From assembly GCF_900101545.1 (NCBI RefSeq), contig NZ_FMZU01000008.1:62001-126000 (forward strand): a DNA stretch of 64,000 bases, in the 5' to 3' direction. The position numbers and the translations under genes were made by a program. The notes beneath the pieces are model-generated. The model ran no database searches and was not told the DNA's origin. It was given only the letters and a program-made list of their open reading frames with translations. Every line of letters begins with the position of its first letter. Within the stretch, counting starts at the first letter, position 1. This document shows positions 9,339-18,171 of the stretch, one piece after another. The DNA is from Variovorax sp. CF079. Its GTDB lineage: Bacteria; Pseudomonadota; Gammaproteobacteria; Burkholderiales; Burkholderiaceae_C.

Positions 9339-10142
9339 ATGAAACTGAATCTCGTGCCGGCGCGCACCGGCGCCGAATGGGTCCGCCTCGGACTCAAGAC
9401 CTTCTGGCGGCAGCCGCTCGCCTTCATCTCGCTGTTCTTCCTGTTCATGGCGGCGATCTCGATCGCTTCGCAACTGCCCTTCCTCGGCAGCGTGCTGGCA
9501 CCGATCCTGCTGCCCTTCATGACGCTCGGACTGATGGTCGCCACCTCGGTCGCGTATGCCAACGACACCCAGAAGCCGGCCGCCCCGGCCATGTTCATCG
9601 CCGCAGTGGGCGCCGTGCGTGCCGAATGGCGGCGAATGGTCGTGCTGGGCATCATTTCGGCGGTCTATTTCGTCGCCGCCGTGGGGGTTTCGGCCCTGAT
9701 CGACGGCGGCCAGCTGGCGCGCGCCTACCTGCTGGACGAAACGCTCACGCCCGAGGTGATCGCAAGCAGTGACTTCCAGACCGCGCGCCTGTTCGTCATG
9801 GTCCTCAATCTGCCGCTGTCGCTCGCGATGTGGCACGCGCCGGCACTCGTGCATTGGCACCAGGTCGAGCCGGTGAAGAGTCTGTTCTTCAGCCTGGTCG
9901 CGCTGTTCCGCAACTTCGGCGCCTATGCGATGTTCTGCCTGTCGTGGTTCGGCGTGTTCCTCGCTGCGGGCATCGGCATCGGCCTCGTGGCCACGGTGCT
10001 GGTGGGCGTCGGCGCGATCGGCATGGGCGACGGCGCCTCGGCCATCGGCGGCGCGCTGATGATCGGCAGCGCGCTGGTTCTGGCGGCGATGTCGCTGAGC
10101 TCGACCTGGTTCACCTTCCGGGACAGCTTTCGGGCTGATTAG
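9339..10142 (+). CDS. BPSS1780-type integral membrane protein
   Basis: 267 residues with about six hydrophobic segments (for example residues 26-46, 48-72, 105-125, 150-168, 190-225 and 230-255). The N-terminus LNLVPARTGAEWVRLGLKTFWRQPLAF is characteristic of a Burkholderiales membrane family annotated as BPSS1780. No catalytic motif is visible and the function is unknown. It follows thrB by 26 bp on the same strand and ends 6 bp before the end of the convergent uvrD gene. The start has no strong Shine-Dalgarno sequence. Confidence 0.8.
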   Translation: MKLNLVPARTGAEWVRLGLKTFWRQPLAFISLFFLFMAAISIASQLPFLGSVLAPILLPFMTLGLMVATSVAYANDTQKPAAPAMFIAAVGAVRAEWRRMVVLGIISAVYFVAAVGVSALIDGGQLARAYLLDETLTPEVIASSDFQTARLFVMVLNLPLSLAMWHAPALVHWHQVEPVKSLFFSLVALFRNFGAYAMFCLSWFGVFLAAGIGIGLVATVLVGVGAIGMGDGASAIGGALMIGSALVLAAMSLSSTWFTFRDSFRAD

Positions 10143-10148
10143 CAGTCT

Positions 10149-12518
10149 TTATACGGGCGTCAACTTGGCGACCGACAGCGCCAGCCACTTGACCCCGTGG
10201 CGGGGAAAGTTGATCTGCGCACGCGCATCGTCGCCGCTGCCTTCCAGTGCCAGCACCGTGCCTTCGCCGAACTTGTTGTGGAACACCTGCATTCCGGAGC
10301 GCAGGCCGTGCGAAGGCGCGCTCTTCTGCGGCGGCACCGGCGGGCTGGCGAATGTGTCCTTGCCGTATCCGCCGGCCCCGCCGCGCGTGGTCGCGTACCC
10401 GCCGCCGTAGCCGAAGGCCGAGGGTGCAAAGCCCTGGTTCTTGGGCGTCAGCCACTTGAGTGCGCCTTCGGGCAGCTCGTCGAAGAAGCGGCTCTTCACG
10501 TTGTAGCGCGTCTGGCCGTGCAGCATGCGCGTCTGAGAATGGCTGAGATACAGGCGCCGGCGCGCGCGGGTGATGGCCACGTACATCAGCCGGCGCTCCT
10601 CCTCGAGGCTCTCGTAGTCGCTCATCGAGTTCTCGTGCGGGAACAGGCCCTCTTCCATGCCGGTGATGAACACGCAGTCGAATTCGAGGCCCTTGGCCGC
10701 ATGCACGGTCATCAGCTGCACCGCATCCTGGCCGGCTTGCGCCTGGTTGTCGCCCGACTCCAGCGCGGCATGGGTCAGGAAAGCCGCCAGCGGGCTCATG
10801 GTTTCGCCGGTTTCGGCATCCGGCGCCAGCGGCTCGTCGATGACGGGGCGGTTCGGGTCGAGGCCCTGGCTGGCCGGCGACTGCCGCAGCTCGTCGACCG
10901 GCATCGCCACCGCGTCGCGGCCGAAGCCTTCCTGCGTGACGAAGCTCTCGGCCGCATTGACCAGTTCTTCCAGGTTCTCGATGCGGTCGGCGCCTTCGCG
11001 GTCGGCCTTGTAGTGCTCGATCAGGCCGCTGTGGTCGAGCACCAGCTCGATGATCTCGCGCAACGACATGCCTTGCGTCTGCTCGCGCAGCACGTCGATC
11101 TTGGCGACGAAAGCCGACAGGTTGGAGCCGGCCTTGCCGCCCACCGCGTTGACCGCGTCGTGCAGCGAGCGGCCGGCCGCGCGGGCCGCGTCCTGCAGCT
11201 GCTCGATGCTGCGCGCGCCGATGCCGCGCGGCGGGAAGTTGACAATGCGCAGGAAACTGGTGTCGTCGTCCTTGTTCTCAAGCAGGCGCAGGTAGGCCAG
11301 CGCATGCTTGATCTCGGCGCGTTCGAAGAAGCGCAGGCCGCCGTAGACGCGGTACGGCACGGCCGCGTTGAAGAGCGCCGTTTCGATCACCCGGCTTTGC
11401 GCATTGCTGCGGTAGAGCACCGCCATTTCCTTGCGTTCGATGCCGTCGCGCACCAGCTGGCGCATCTCCTCGACCATCCATTGCGCCTCGGCGAAGTCGC
11501 TGGTCGATTCGTAGACGCGCACCGGCTCGCCCGGGCCTTGGTCGGTGCGCAGGTTCTTGCCCAGCCGCTTCTTGTTGTGGCTGATCAGCTCGTTGGCCGA
11601 ATCGAGGATGTTGCTGAAGCTGCGGTAGTTCTGTTCGAGCTTGATCTGGTGCGAGACGTCGAACTCGCGCACGAAATCGGCCATGTTGCCCACCCGCGCG
11701 CCGCGGAAGGCGTAGATGCTCTGGTCGTCGTCGCCGACCGCGATCACGCTGTTGTCGCCGGGCACGAAACGGCCTTCGACGGTGCTGCCAGAAAGCATCT
11801 TGATCCATGCGTACTGCAGACGATTGGTGTCCTGGAATTCGTCGATCAGGATGTGGCGGAAGCGCCGCTGGTAGTGCTCGCGCACCGGGTCGTTGTCGCG
11901 CAGCAGTTCGTAGCTGCGCAGCATGAGCTCGCCGAAATCGACCACGCCTTCGCGCTGGCACTGCTCTTCGTAGAGCTGGTAGAGCTCGACCTTCTTGCGG
12001 TCGTCCTCGCTGCGGATCTCCACATCGCGCGGGCGCAGGCCGTCTTCTTTGGCGCCGGCGATGAACCACTGGGTCTGCTTGGCCGGGAAGCGCTCGTCGT
12101 CGACGTTGTATTGCTTCATCAGGCGCTTGATGGCCGAGAGCTGGTCCTGCGTGTCGAGGATCTGGAAGGTGGACGGCAGGTCGGCGAGCTTCCAGTGCGC
12201 GCGCAGGAATCGGTTGCAAAGGCCGTGGAAGGTGCCGATCCACATGCCGCGCACGTTGACCGGCAGCATCGCGGTCAGCCGCGTCATCATTTCCTTCGCC
12301 GCCTTGTTGGTGAAGGTCACGGCCAGGATGCCGCCGGGCGACACCTGGCCGGTCTGCAGCAGCCAGGCGATGCGGGTGGTGAGCACCCGCGTCTTGCCCG
12401 AGCCGGCGCCGGCGAGGATCAGCGCGTTGCCGGCCGGCAAGGCGACCGCGGCCCGCTGCTCGGCGTTGAGGTTGTGCAGCAGGGGCGAATCTGCGGTGGC
12501 CGCGAGGTCGGTGAACAT
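10149..12518 (-). CDS. uvrD: ATP-dependent DNA helicase UvrD/PcrA (superfamily 1A)
   Basis: 789 residues, somewhat longer than E. coli UvrD (720). All SF1A motifs are present: Q-motif region LNAEQRAAV, Walker A LAGAGSGKTRV, Ia AVTFTNKAAKEM, Ic IGTFHGLCNRFLR, II ILIDEFQDTN, III AVGDDDQSIYAFRGA, IV EQNYRSFSNIL, V LMTVHAAKGLEFDCVF, VI EERRLMYVAITRARRRLY. The extra length is mostly C-terminal: a Gly/Tyr-rich linker (about residues 695-735) ahead of a Tudor-like domain containing GMQVFHNKFGEGTVLALEG. It acts in nucleotide excision and mismatch repair and in clearing DNA-bound obstacles. It is divergent from guaC. Confidence 0.97.
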   Translation of the reverse strand: MFTDLAATADSPLLHNLNAEQRAAVALPAGNALILAGAGSGKTRVLTTRIAWLLQTGQVSPGGILAVTFTNKAAKEMMTRLTAMLPVNVRGMWIGTFHGLCNRFLRAHWKLADLPSTFQILDTQDQLSAIKRLMKQYNVDDERFPAKQTQWFIAGAKEDGLRPRDVEIRSEDDRKKVELYQLYEEQCQREGVVDFGELMLRSYELLRDNDPVREHYQRRFRHILIDEFQDTNRLQYAWIKMLSGSTVEGRFVPGDNSVIAVGDDDQSIYAFRGARVGNMADFVREFDVSHQIKLEQNYRSFSNILDSANELISHNKKRLGKNLRTDQGPGEPVRVYESTSDFAEAQWMVEEMRQLVRDGIERKEMAVLYRSNAQSRVIETALFNAAVPYRVYGGLRFFERAEIKHALAYLRLLENKDDDTSFLRIVNFPPRGIGARSIEQLQDAARAAGRSLHDAVNAVGGKAGSNLSAFVAKIDVLREQTQGMSLREIIELVLDHSGLIEHYKADREGADRIENLEELVNAAESFVTQEGFGRDAVAMPVDELRQSPASQGLDPNRPVIDEPLAPDAETGETMSPLAAFLTHAALESGDNQAQAGQDAVQLMTVHAAKGLEFDCVFITGMEEGLFPHENSMSDYESLEEERRLMYVAITRARRRLYLSHSQTRMLHGQTRYNVKSRFFDELPEGALKWLTPKNQGFAPSAFGYGGGYATTRGGAGGYGKDTFASPPVPPQKSAPSHGLRSGMQVFHNKFGEGTVLALEGSGDDARAQINFPRHGVKWLALSVAKLTPV

Positions 12519-12590
12519 CCGTCGATTGTAGAAAGCACGGCGTATGCGGGTTATACGAAGTCCCTGAGCACGCGTTTCCGATCGGGCGCG

Positions 12591-12632
12591 TAAAATCAGT
12601 TACCGGGCCCAAGTTTCTTGCGCCCGGTTTTT
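12591..12632 (+). promoter_or_regulatory. Promoter-like box followed at once by an intrinsic terminator hairpin (guaC leader)
   Basis: TAAAAT at 12591-12596 resembles a -10 box. Just downstream, 12602-12628 form a 7-bp stem (ACCGGGC / GCCCGGT) with a 13-nt loop, followed by TTTTT at 12628-12632, which is a textbook intrinsic terminator. It lies about 145 bp upstream of the guaC start on the coding strand. It could be an attenuator for guaC, the end of a very short transcript, or coincidental. No known purine riboswitch fold was recognised. Confidence 0.45.
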
Positions 12633-12680
12633 CGTTTGCGAAAGCCGGCCGGACCAAGCGCTCAATTCCCGGACGCCGCC

Positions 12681-12752
12681 GGGCCGCCCCAAGGCGGCCG
12701 AGCCTCCCCCTCGGGGGGTGGCGAAGCACACGAAGTGGCGAGCCGGGGGGCA
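12681..12752. repeat. Comamonadaceae-type composite intergenic repeat, copy 1
   Basis: Three successive palindromic blocks: GGCCGCCCCAAGGCGGCC, then CCCCCTCGGGGGG, then GGCGAAGCACACGAAGTGGCG ending in a G-run. The same block order is found at 34780-34858. It fills the guaC leader between the terminator-like hairpin and the ribosome-binding site (CAGGAG at 12762). It is non-coding, strongly structured as RNA, and probably one of many dispersed copies in the genome. Confidence 0.7.
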
Positions 12753-12776
12753 GTCATTTCACAGGAGCTTGGTTTT

Positions 12777-13754
12777 ATGCAGATTTTCGACTACGACAAC
12801 ATCCTCTTGCTGCCCCGCAAATGCGTGGTCGAGAGCAGATCCGAATGCGACGCCAGCGTCACCCTCGGCGGCCGCAGCTTCCGCATCCCGACGGTGCCCG
12901 CAAACATGAAGACGGTGGTCGACGAGACCATCTGCACCTGGCTGGCGCAGAACGGCTACTTCTACGTGATGCACCGCTTCGACCTCGACAACCTGCAGTT
13001 CGTGAAGGACATGCATGCCAAGGGCGTGTTCGCATCCATCTCGCTGGGCGTGAAGAAGCCGGACTACCAGACGGTGGACCAGCTGGCCGCCGCCGGCCTC
13101 ACACCCGAATACATCACGATCGACATCGCGCACGGCCATGCCGACAGCGTGAAGAACATGATCGCGTACCTCAAGAAGAAGCTGCCGAAGGCCTTCGTGA
13201 TCGCAGGCAACGTCGGCACGCCCGAGGCCGTGATCGACCTGGAGAACTGGGGTGCGGATGCAACCAAGGTCGGCGTCGGTCCGGGCAAGGTGTGCATCAC
13301 CAAGCTCAAGACCGGTTTCGGCACCGGCGGCTGGCAACTGTCGGCGCTCAAGTGGTGCGCACGCGTCGCCACCAAGCCGATCATTGCCGACGGGGGCATC
13401 CGCGACCATGGCGACATCGCCAAGAGCATCCGCTTCGGCGCCTCGATGGTGATGATCGGCTCGCTCTTCGCCGGCCACGAGGACTCGCCGGGCCAGACGG
13501 TGGAAGTCGACGGCGTGCTCTTCAAGGAGTACTACGGCTCGGCCAGCGACTTCAACAAGGGCGAGTACAAGCACGTCGAGGGCAAGCGCATCCTCGAGCC
13601 GATCAAGGGCAAGCTGGCCGACACGCTGGTCGAAATGGAGCAGGACATCCAGAGCTCCATCAGCTATGCGGGCGGGCGCAAGCTCATGGACATCCGCAAG
13701 GTCAACTACGTCATGCTCGGCGGCGACAACGCGGGCGAACACCTGCTGATGTAG
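12777..13754 (+). CDS. guaC: GMP reductase
   Basis: 325 residues from the ATG at 12777, which follows CAGGAG at suitable spacing; an open upstream extension is repeat sequence and was rejected. The protein is an IMPDH/GMPR-family TIM barrel without CBS domains. The length and the active-site segment [17 protein letters not shown] (catalytic Cys173) match the GuaC2-type enzymes found in Firmicutes and some proteobacteria rather than E. coli GuaC. The flap region includes [14 protein letters not shown]. It deaminates GMP reductively to IMP with NADPH, recycling guanine nucleotides. It is monocistronic and preceded by an unusual leader. Confidence 0.95.
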   Translation: MQIFDYDNILLLPRKCVVESRSECDASVTLGGRSFRIPTVPANMKTVVDETICTWLAQNGYFYVMHRFDLDNLQFVKDMHAKGVFASISLGVKKPDYQTVDQLAAAGLTPEYITIDIAHGHADSVKNMIAYLKKKLPKAFVIAGNVGTPEAVIDLENWGADATKVGVGPGKVCITKLKTGFGTGGWQLSALKWCARVATKPIIADGGIRDHGDIAKSIRFGASMVMIGSLFAGHEDSPGQTVEVDGVLFKEYYGSASDFNKGEYKHVEGKRILEPIKGKLADTLVEMEQDIQSSISYAGGRKLMDIRKVNYVMLGGDNAGEHLLM

Positions 13755-13775
13755 GCCGCCCTTCGGGGCCTGCGA

Positions 13776-14642
13776 TCAGGCCTCGAGCAGCTGTGCCGCA
13801 TGCCGGTGCAGCCTGTGCGCCGGATCGGCGAAGGCATCGACAATGCTGAAGTGGTGCAGGCCTGGCAGCACCTCGCAAACGGGCACCGTGTTGCGGCCCC
13901 AGGCCGCGCGAATCGCCGCGTTGTGGCGGATGAACTCCTCGCTCTCGTCGCCGCCCGCGACCGCATAGAGCTGGCCGCGCGCGGGTGCCGGCCACAGCAC
14001 GGGGCTGGCGCGCAGCACATCCGCATCGCTCAAGCGCAGCACGTGTTCCAGGAAGGGCGTGCGCTGCAGCGGCCGCAGGTCGTAGAGGCCCGAGATCGAG
14101 AGCGCGTTGCGCACCAGCTGCGCCGGCAGATCGGGCGCGACCGCCTTCCAGTCGCAGGCCAGCAGCGCCGCCGCCATGTGGCCGCCTGCCGAATGGCCGG
14201 CGACGGTGATGCGCTCAGGGTCGCCGCCGTAGGCCGCGATGTGGCGCCAGGTCCATTCGAGCGCGCGCACCATCTGCAGCAGGATATCCGGCACGGTCAC
14301 GGGCCGATTGGCCGGCCCGGGGCACAGCGCATAGTTCGGCACGACCACGCACACGCCGCGGTCGTTGAACGCGGGCGCGACGAAGGAATGGTCGCTCTTG
14401 TCGAGCGCGCGCCAGTAGCCGCCGTGGATGAACACCAGCACGGGCGCATCGGGCACCGGAGCGGGAAAAACGTCGAGCATTTCGTTGGGCCCCTGGCCAT
14501 AGGACAAGTCGAGCCGGCCGGGCAAGGTGTCGCGCGCGGCGGCGGAATCGCGGGCCCAGCGCTCGAGGTACGTGGGATGGTCCTTCACCCGCGCCAGGTT
14601 GTTGTACATGCCCTCCAGCCAGGCGGGGTCGTCGAAGGCCAT
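13776..14642 (-). CDS. Alpha/beta hydrolase, HSL/kynurenine-formamidase-like
   Basis: 288 residues. The oxyanion-hole motif VFIHGGYWRALDK and the nucleophile elbow VAGHSAGGHMAAALLA are clear, followed by an acid region and the final His in LPGLHHFSIVDAF. This pattern fits the arylformamidase/esterase branch of the HSL-like hydrolases. The kyn operon elsewhere in the window already encodes a metal-dependent KynB formamidase, so a role as esterase is equally possible. It is convergent with guaC (21 bp apart) and its start at 14642 lies 58 bp from the tRNA-Ala gene. Confidence 0.82.
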   Translation of the reverse strand: MAFDDPAWLEGMYNNLARVKDHPTYLERWARDSAAARDTLPGRLDLSYGQGPNEMLDVFPAPVPDAPVLVFIHGGYWRALDKSDHSFVAPAFNDRGVCVVVPNYALCPGPANRPVTVPDILLQMVRALEWTWRHIAAYGGDPERITVAGHSAGGHMAAALLACDWKAVAPDLPAQLVRNALSISGLYDLRPLQRTPFLEHVLRLSDADVLRASPVLWPAPARGQLYAVAGGDESEEFIRHNAAIRAAWGRNTVPVCEVLPGLHHFSIVDAFADPAHRLHRHAAQLLEA

Positions 14643-14682
14643 GCGATTCGTGCTCCTTGTGCGTTGGGGCGTCGGTTCTGGT

Positions 14683-14688
14683 TAAAAT
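14683..14688 (+). promoter_or_regulatory. -10 box of the tRNA-Ala gene
   Basis: TAAAAT lies 12 bp before the first base of the mature tRNA, which fits a short 5' leader removed by RNase P. A clear -35 box was not identified. Confidence 0.5.
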
Positions 14689-14700
14689 TCGCTTTGCGTT

Positions 14701-14776
<76 letters not shown>

Positions 14777-14786
14777 ACATCTCTCG

Positions 14787-14816
14787 AAGGCCTCGGCGCA
14801 TCGCTGGGGCCTTTTT
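14787..14816 (+). terminator. Intrinsic terminator after tRNA-Ala
   Basis: Stem AAGGCCTC / GGGGCCTT (one G-T wobble), loop of 11 nt, then a run of five T. It ends the tRNA-Ala transcript just before the convergent SDR gene. Confidence 0.75.
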
Positions 14817-14820
14817 GTTT

Positions 14821-15528
14821 TCAGGCGTCCAATGTCAGGTGCTGGCCGTGCAGCGCGGCGGCCGCCGGCGAGGCCAGGAAGCCGATGGTCTGCGCGGCCA
14901 CCGCGGTCGACACCCAGTTGTCGGGCTTGGCGTCGGGCATGGCCTGGCGATTGGCCGGCGTGTCGAGCACGCTGGGCGCGATGCTGTTGACCTGGATACC
15001 GTGCGGCGCCAGCTCGGCCGCCGCCGCCTCGACCAAGCGTTGCAGCGCACTCTTCGACGCGATGTAGGCCGCCATCCCGGCCGCGCCGCGCGCCGCGGTC
15101 TTGGCGCTGACGGCGATCACGCTGCCGGCCTTGCGCTCGATCATCGAGGGCACCAGCGCCTGCGAGACGGCCACGAAGGACCAAGCGTTCAGGTTCATCA
15201 TCCGGTCCCAGGCCGCGCGGCTCAGCGCATGCACCGGCTCGCCCATCTCGAAGCCGCCGGCGATGTGGACCAGCGCGTCGACCTGCTTGAAGGCCGCGAG
15301 GATCTGCGTCGCGGCGTCGGCCATGGCCGACGCCGAAGTCACGTCAGCCTGCAGCAACAGGTGTTGCGAGTTGTCGAGCCCCGGAAACGCGTCGGTCAGA
15401 TGCTCCATGCGGTGGTCGAGCAGCGCCACGCGGGCGCCCTGGTCGAGAAAATGCTGCACGACGGCGCGGCCGAGCGCGCCGGCGGCGCCGGTCACCACGA
15501 TGTGGCGGATGGTGTTGGCTTCGATCAT
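14821..15528 (-). CDS. Short-chain dehydrogenase/reductase
   Basis: 235 residues from the ATG at 15528, which has AGGAG 8-9 nt upstream; a longer in-frame start is less likely. It is a classical SDR: cofactor motif VVTGAAGALGRAV (TGxxGxLG type), the HIAGG segment corresponding to NAG, catalytic Ser in VIAVSAKTA and the YxxxK pair in AYIASKSALQ. The C-terminal region ends GQHLTLDA. The substrate is unknown. It is convergent to the tRNA-Ala terminator and divergent from the thiolase gene (101 bp between starts). Confidence 0.88.
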   Translation of the reverse strand: MIEANTIRHIVVTGAAGALGRAVVQHFLDQGARVALLDHRMEHLTDAFPGLDNSQHLLLQADVTSASAMADAATQILAAFKQVDALVHIAGGFEMGEPVHALSRAAWDRMMNLNAWSFVAVSQALVPSMIERKAGSVIAVSAKTAARGAAGMAAYIASKSALQRLVEAAAAELAPHGIQVNSIAPSVLDTPANRQAMPDAKPDNWVSTAVAAQTIGFLASPAAAALHGQHLTLDA

Positions 15529-15629
15529 TTGGCGGCTCCTTGTTCGGGCAGGCATGGTAACGCCGGCGTCAGTACGGGAAGCGCTCGGCTGGCATCATTG
15601 ACCCTTCCTTTTTGCACCGGAGAATCGTC

Positions 15630-16811
15630 ATGAAAGAAGTGGTTGTCGTGAGCGGTGTACGCACCGCAATCGGTACTTTCGGCGGAAGCCTCAAGGATGT
15701 GCCGCCCACGCGGCTGGCGGCGCTGGTGACCAGGGAGGCGCTCGCGCGCGCCAAGGTCGACGGCAAGGACGTGGAGCACGTGGTGTTCGGCCACGTGGTC
15801 AACACCGAGCCGCGCGACATGTACATGGCGCGCGTGGCCGCCATCGAGGGCGGCTGCGCCCAGGAGACCCCTGCCCTCACCGTGAACCGGCTGTGCGGAT
15901 CGGGCCTGCAGGCGATCGTGAGCGCGGCGCAAAGCATCCAGCTCGGCGACGCCAAGGTGGCCGTCGGCGGCGGCGCGGAAAGCATGAGCCGCGCCCCGCT
16001 CTCTTCGCTCACCGCGCGCTGGGGCGTGCGCATGGGCGATGCCAAGCTGGTCGACATGATGATCGGCGCGCTGCACGACCCGTTCGAGAACATCCACATG
16101 GGCGTGACGGCGGAGAACGTCGCGAAAAAATGGGGCATCAGCCGCGAAACGCAGGACCAGACCGCGCTCGCCAGCCACCAGCGCGCGCAGAAGGCCATCG
16201 AGAACGGCTACTTCAAGACGCAGATCGTCCCGGTGCCGCTGGAGAGCCGCAAAGGCACGACGCTGTTCGATACCGACGAGCACGTGCGCTTCGACGCCAA
16301 GATCGAGGACATGGCGAAGCTCAAGCCCGCCTTCCTGAAGGAAAACGGCACGGTGACCGCCGGCAATGCCTCGGGCATCAACGACGCGGCAGCGGCGGTG
16401 GTGCTAATGGAGAAAGAAGAGGCGGCGCGCCGCGGCCTCAAGCCGATGGCGCGCGTCGTGGCCTATGCCTTCGCCGGCGTCGACCCGGCCTACATGGGCA
16501 TCGGCCCGGTGCCGGCCTCGCGCAAGGCACTGGAGAAAGCGGGCCTCAAGGCATCGGACATGGATGTGGTCGAGGCCAACGAAGCCTTCGCGGCGCAGGC
16601 CTGCGCGGTGAGCAAGGATCTCGGGCTGGATGCCGCCAAGGTGAACCCGAACGGCTCGGGCATCTCGCTTGGCCACCCGATCGGCGCCACCGGCGCACTG
16701 ATCACCGTGAAGGCGCTGTACGAGCTCGAACGCATCCAGGGCCGCTACGCATTGGTGACGATGTGCATCGGCGGCGGCCAGGGCATCGCGTGCATTTTCG
16801 AGCGCGCTTGA
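15630..16811 (+). CDS. Acetyl-CoA C-acyltransferase (thiolase)
   Basis: 393 residues, the standard length for biosynthetic-type thiolases. Cys89 in NRLCGSG is the acyl-accepting residue; the second catalytic set is His in GHPIGATGA and Cys in MCIGGGQG near the C-terminus. The NEAFAAQ motif is also present. It condenses two acetyl-CoA (or acyl-CoA) units or cleaves 3-ketoacyl-CoA; related bacteria often have many paralogues, so the exact role (PHB synthesis as PhaA/BktB, or degradation) cannot be read from context. The start at 15630 agrees with the conserved MKEVVVVSGVRTAIG opening. Confidence 0.93.
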   Translation: MKEVVVVSGVRTAIGTFGGSLKDVPPTRLAALVTREALARAKVDGKDVEHVVFGHVVNTEPRDMYMARVAAIEGGCAQETPALTVNRLCGSGLQAIVSAAQSIQLGDAKVAVGGGAESMSRAPLSSLTARWGVRMGDAKLVDMMIGALHDPFENIHMGVTAENVAKKWGISRETQDQTALASHQRAQKAIENGYFKTQIVPVPLESRKGTTLFDTDEHVRFDAKIEDMAKLKPAFLKENGTVTAGNASGINDAAAAVVLMEKEEAARRGLKPMARVVAYAFAGVDPAYMGIGPVPASRKALEKAGLKASDMDVVEANEAFAAQACAVSKDLGLDAAKVNPNGSGISLGHPIGATGALITVKALYELERIQGRYALVTMCIGGGQGIACIFERA

Positions 16812-16834
16812 GCGAGGCCGCCTCGCGATATGGC

Positions 16835-16840
16835 TATAAT
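16835..16840 (+). promoter_or_regulatory. -10 box of the tRNA-Lys gene
   Basis: A perfect TATAAT lies 35 bp before the mature tRNA start, leaving a leader of about 28 nt. The best -35 candidate (TTGAGC at 16809) overlaps the thiolase stop codon at a long spacing. Confidence 0.6.
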
Positions 16841-16875
16841 CGTGGGATTGCCTGAATGACAGCAATGTCGATCAG

Positions 16876-16951
16876 GGGCTCTTAGCTCAGTTGGTAGAGC
16901 AGCGGACTCTTAATCCGTAGGTCGAGTGTTCGAGTCACTCAGGGCCCACCA
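16876..16951 (+). tRNA. tRNA-Lys (anticodon CTT)
   Basis: 76 nt with encoded CCA. Acceptor stem GGGCTCT/AGGGCCC (one T-G pair), D arm GCTC/GAGC, anticodon stem GCGGA/TCCGT with loop CTCTTAA (anticodon CTT, codon AAG), variable loop AGGTC, T arm GAGTG/CACTC with loop TTCGAGT. All positions fit a lysine tRNA. Confidence 0.95.
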
Positions 16952-16960
16952 AACCATATA

Positions 16961-16995
16961 AAAGCCCGCCATCAGATCGATGGCGGGCTTTTTTC
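16961..16995 (+). terminator. Intrinsic terminator after tRNA-Lys
   Basis: Stem AAAGCCCGCCAT / ATGGCGGGCTTT with a short loop (CAGATCG), followed by a T-run to about 16995. A strong rho-independent terminator directly behind the tRNA. Confidence 0.9.
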
Positions 16996-17115
16996 ATGCC
17001 TGCACCAGCAGGATCGGGCAAGAGAGAAACAGGATTGGGCTATCGCGAACCTTCCTGCCGGAAGGACACTCGCAAAACTGCACGCTCGCAGCACGCAACC
17101 CAAGGAGTTCCTCAT

Positions 17116-18165
17116 ATGCGCTACAGAAGATTCGGCCGTACCGGCTTGTTCATTTCCGAGCTCTGTCTCGGCACGATGACTTTCGGCGGCGGAGGCGGCA
17201 TCTGGGGGCAGATCGGCGACCTGCAGCAGGCCGAGGCCGAGCGCCTGATCGGCCGCTCGCTCGATGCCGGGATCAACTTCATCGACACGGCCGACGTCTA
17301 CTCCGACGGCCGCTCGGAAATCATCACCGGGCAGGCGCTGCGAAACCTGCAGGTGCCGCGCGAGAACGTGGTTGTCGCCACCAAGGTGTTCGGCGAGGCC
17401 GGCACGAAAAGCATCAATTCGCGCGGCATGTCGCGCCATCACATCATGGACGGTGTGAAGGCGAGCCTGAAGCGCCTGCAGCTGGACCATATCGACCTGT
17501 ACCAGATCCATGGCTTCGATCCGGCAACGCCGATCGAGGAGACCGTGCGCGCACTCGACAACCTCGTTCAGCACGGCCACGTGCGCTATGTCGGCGTGTC
17601 GAACTGGGCCGCCTGGCAGATCATGAAGGCACTCGGCATCTCCGAACGGCTGGGGCTGGCGCGCTTCGAATCGCTGCAGGCGTACTACACGATCGCCGGC
17701 CGCGATCTCGAGCGCGAACTGGTTCCGCTGCTCAAGAGCGAAAGCGTCGGGCTGATGGTCTGGAGCCCGCTCGCCGGCGGCCTGCTGAGCGGCAAGTACG
17801 GCCGCGACGTCAAGGCGGAGGCAGGCAGCCGACGCACCACCTTCGACTTTCCGCCGGTGAACGTCGAGCGCGCCTACGACTGCATCGACGTGATGCGTGG
17901 CATCGCGCAGGCGAAGGACGTTTCCGTGGCGCAGATCGCCCTGGCCTGGCTGCTGCACCAGGCGGCGGTGACGAGCGTGATCATCGGCGCCAAGCGCGCA
18001 GAGCAGCTCGACGACAACATCGCGGCGACCGCCATCGCCTTGAGCGACGAGGAACTCGCCGCGCTCGACAAGGTCAGCGCGCTGCCGGCCGAATATCCGG
18101 GCTGGATGCTCGAGCGCCAGGGCGGACCCCGGCTCCAGCAGCTCGCGGAATCCGCCGGCGCCTGA
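17116..18165 (+). CDS. Aldo/keto reductase
   Basis: 349 residues from the ATG at 17116 (CAAGGAG 9 nt upstream). The AKR catalytic tetrad is visible: Asp and Tyr in FIDTADVYSDGRSE, Lys in VVVATKVFGE, and His in DLYQIHGFD. NADP-binding elements near the C-terminus include IIGAKRAEQLDDN. The sequence resembles the AKR11/YakC-like subgroup, which reduces small aldehydes and ketones. The gene stands alone between the tRNA-Lys terminator and the convergent aldehyde dehydrogenase gene (6 bp between stops). The physiological substrate is unknown. Confidence 0.9.
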   Translation: MRYRRFGRTGLFISELCLGTMTFGGGGGIWGQIGDLQQAEAERLIGRSLDAGINFIDTADVYSDGRSEIITGQALRNLQVPRENVVVATKVFGEAGTKSINSRGMSRHHIMDGVKASLKRLQLDHIDLYQIHGFDPATPIEETVRALDNLVQHGHVRYVGVSNWAAWQIMKALGISERLGLARFESLQAYYTIAGRDLERELVPLLKSESVGLMVWSPLAGGLLSGKYGRDVKAEAGSRRTTFDFPPVNVERAYDCIDVMRGIAQAKDVSVAQIALAWLLHQAAVTSVIIGAKRAEQLDDNIAATAIALSDEELAALDKVSALPAEYPGWMLERQGGPRLQQLAESAGA

Positions 18166-18171
18166 GAACGG

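Noticed and set aside
10197..12593. Open frame of about 800 codons opposite uvrD
   Set aside because: Composition typical of antisense reading of a GC-rich gene; uvrD carries all helicase motifs.
12618..12776. N-terminal extension of guaC
   Set aside because: The extension is the intergenic repeat and terminator region; GuaC begins at the conserved [11 protein letters not shown].
13753..13771. Hairpin AGGCCGCCCTTCGGGGCCT as guaC terminator
   Set aside because: The stem is short and lacks a T-run; too weak to call.
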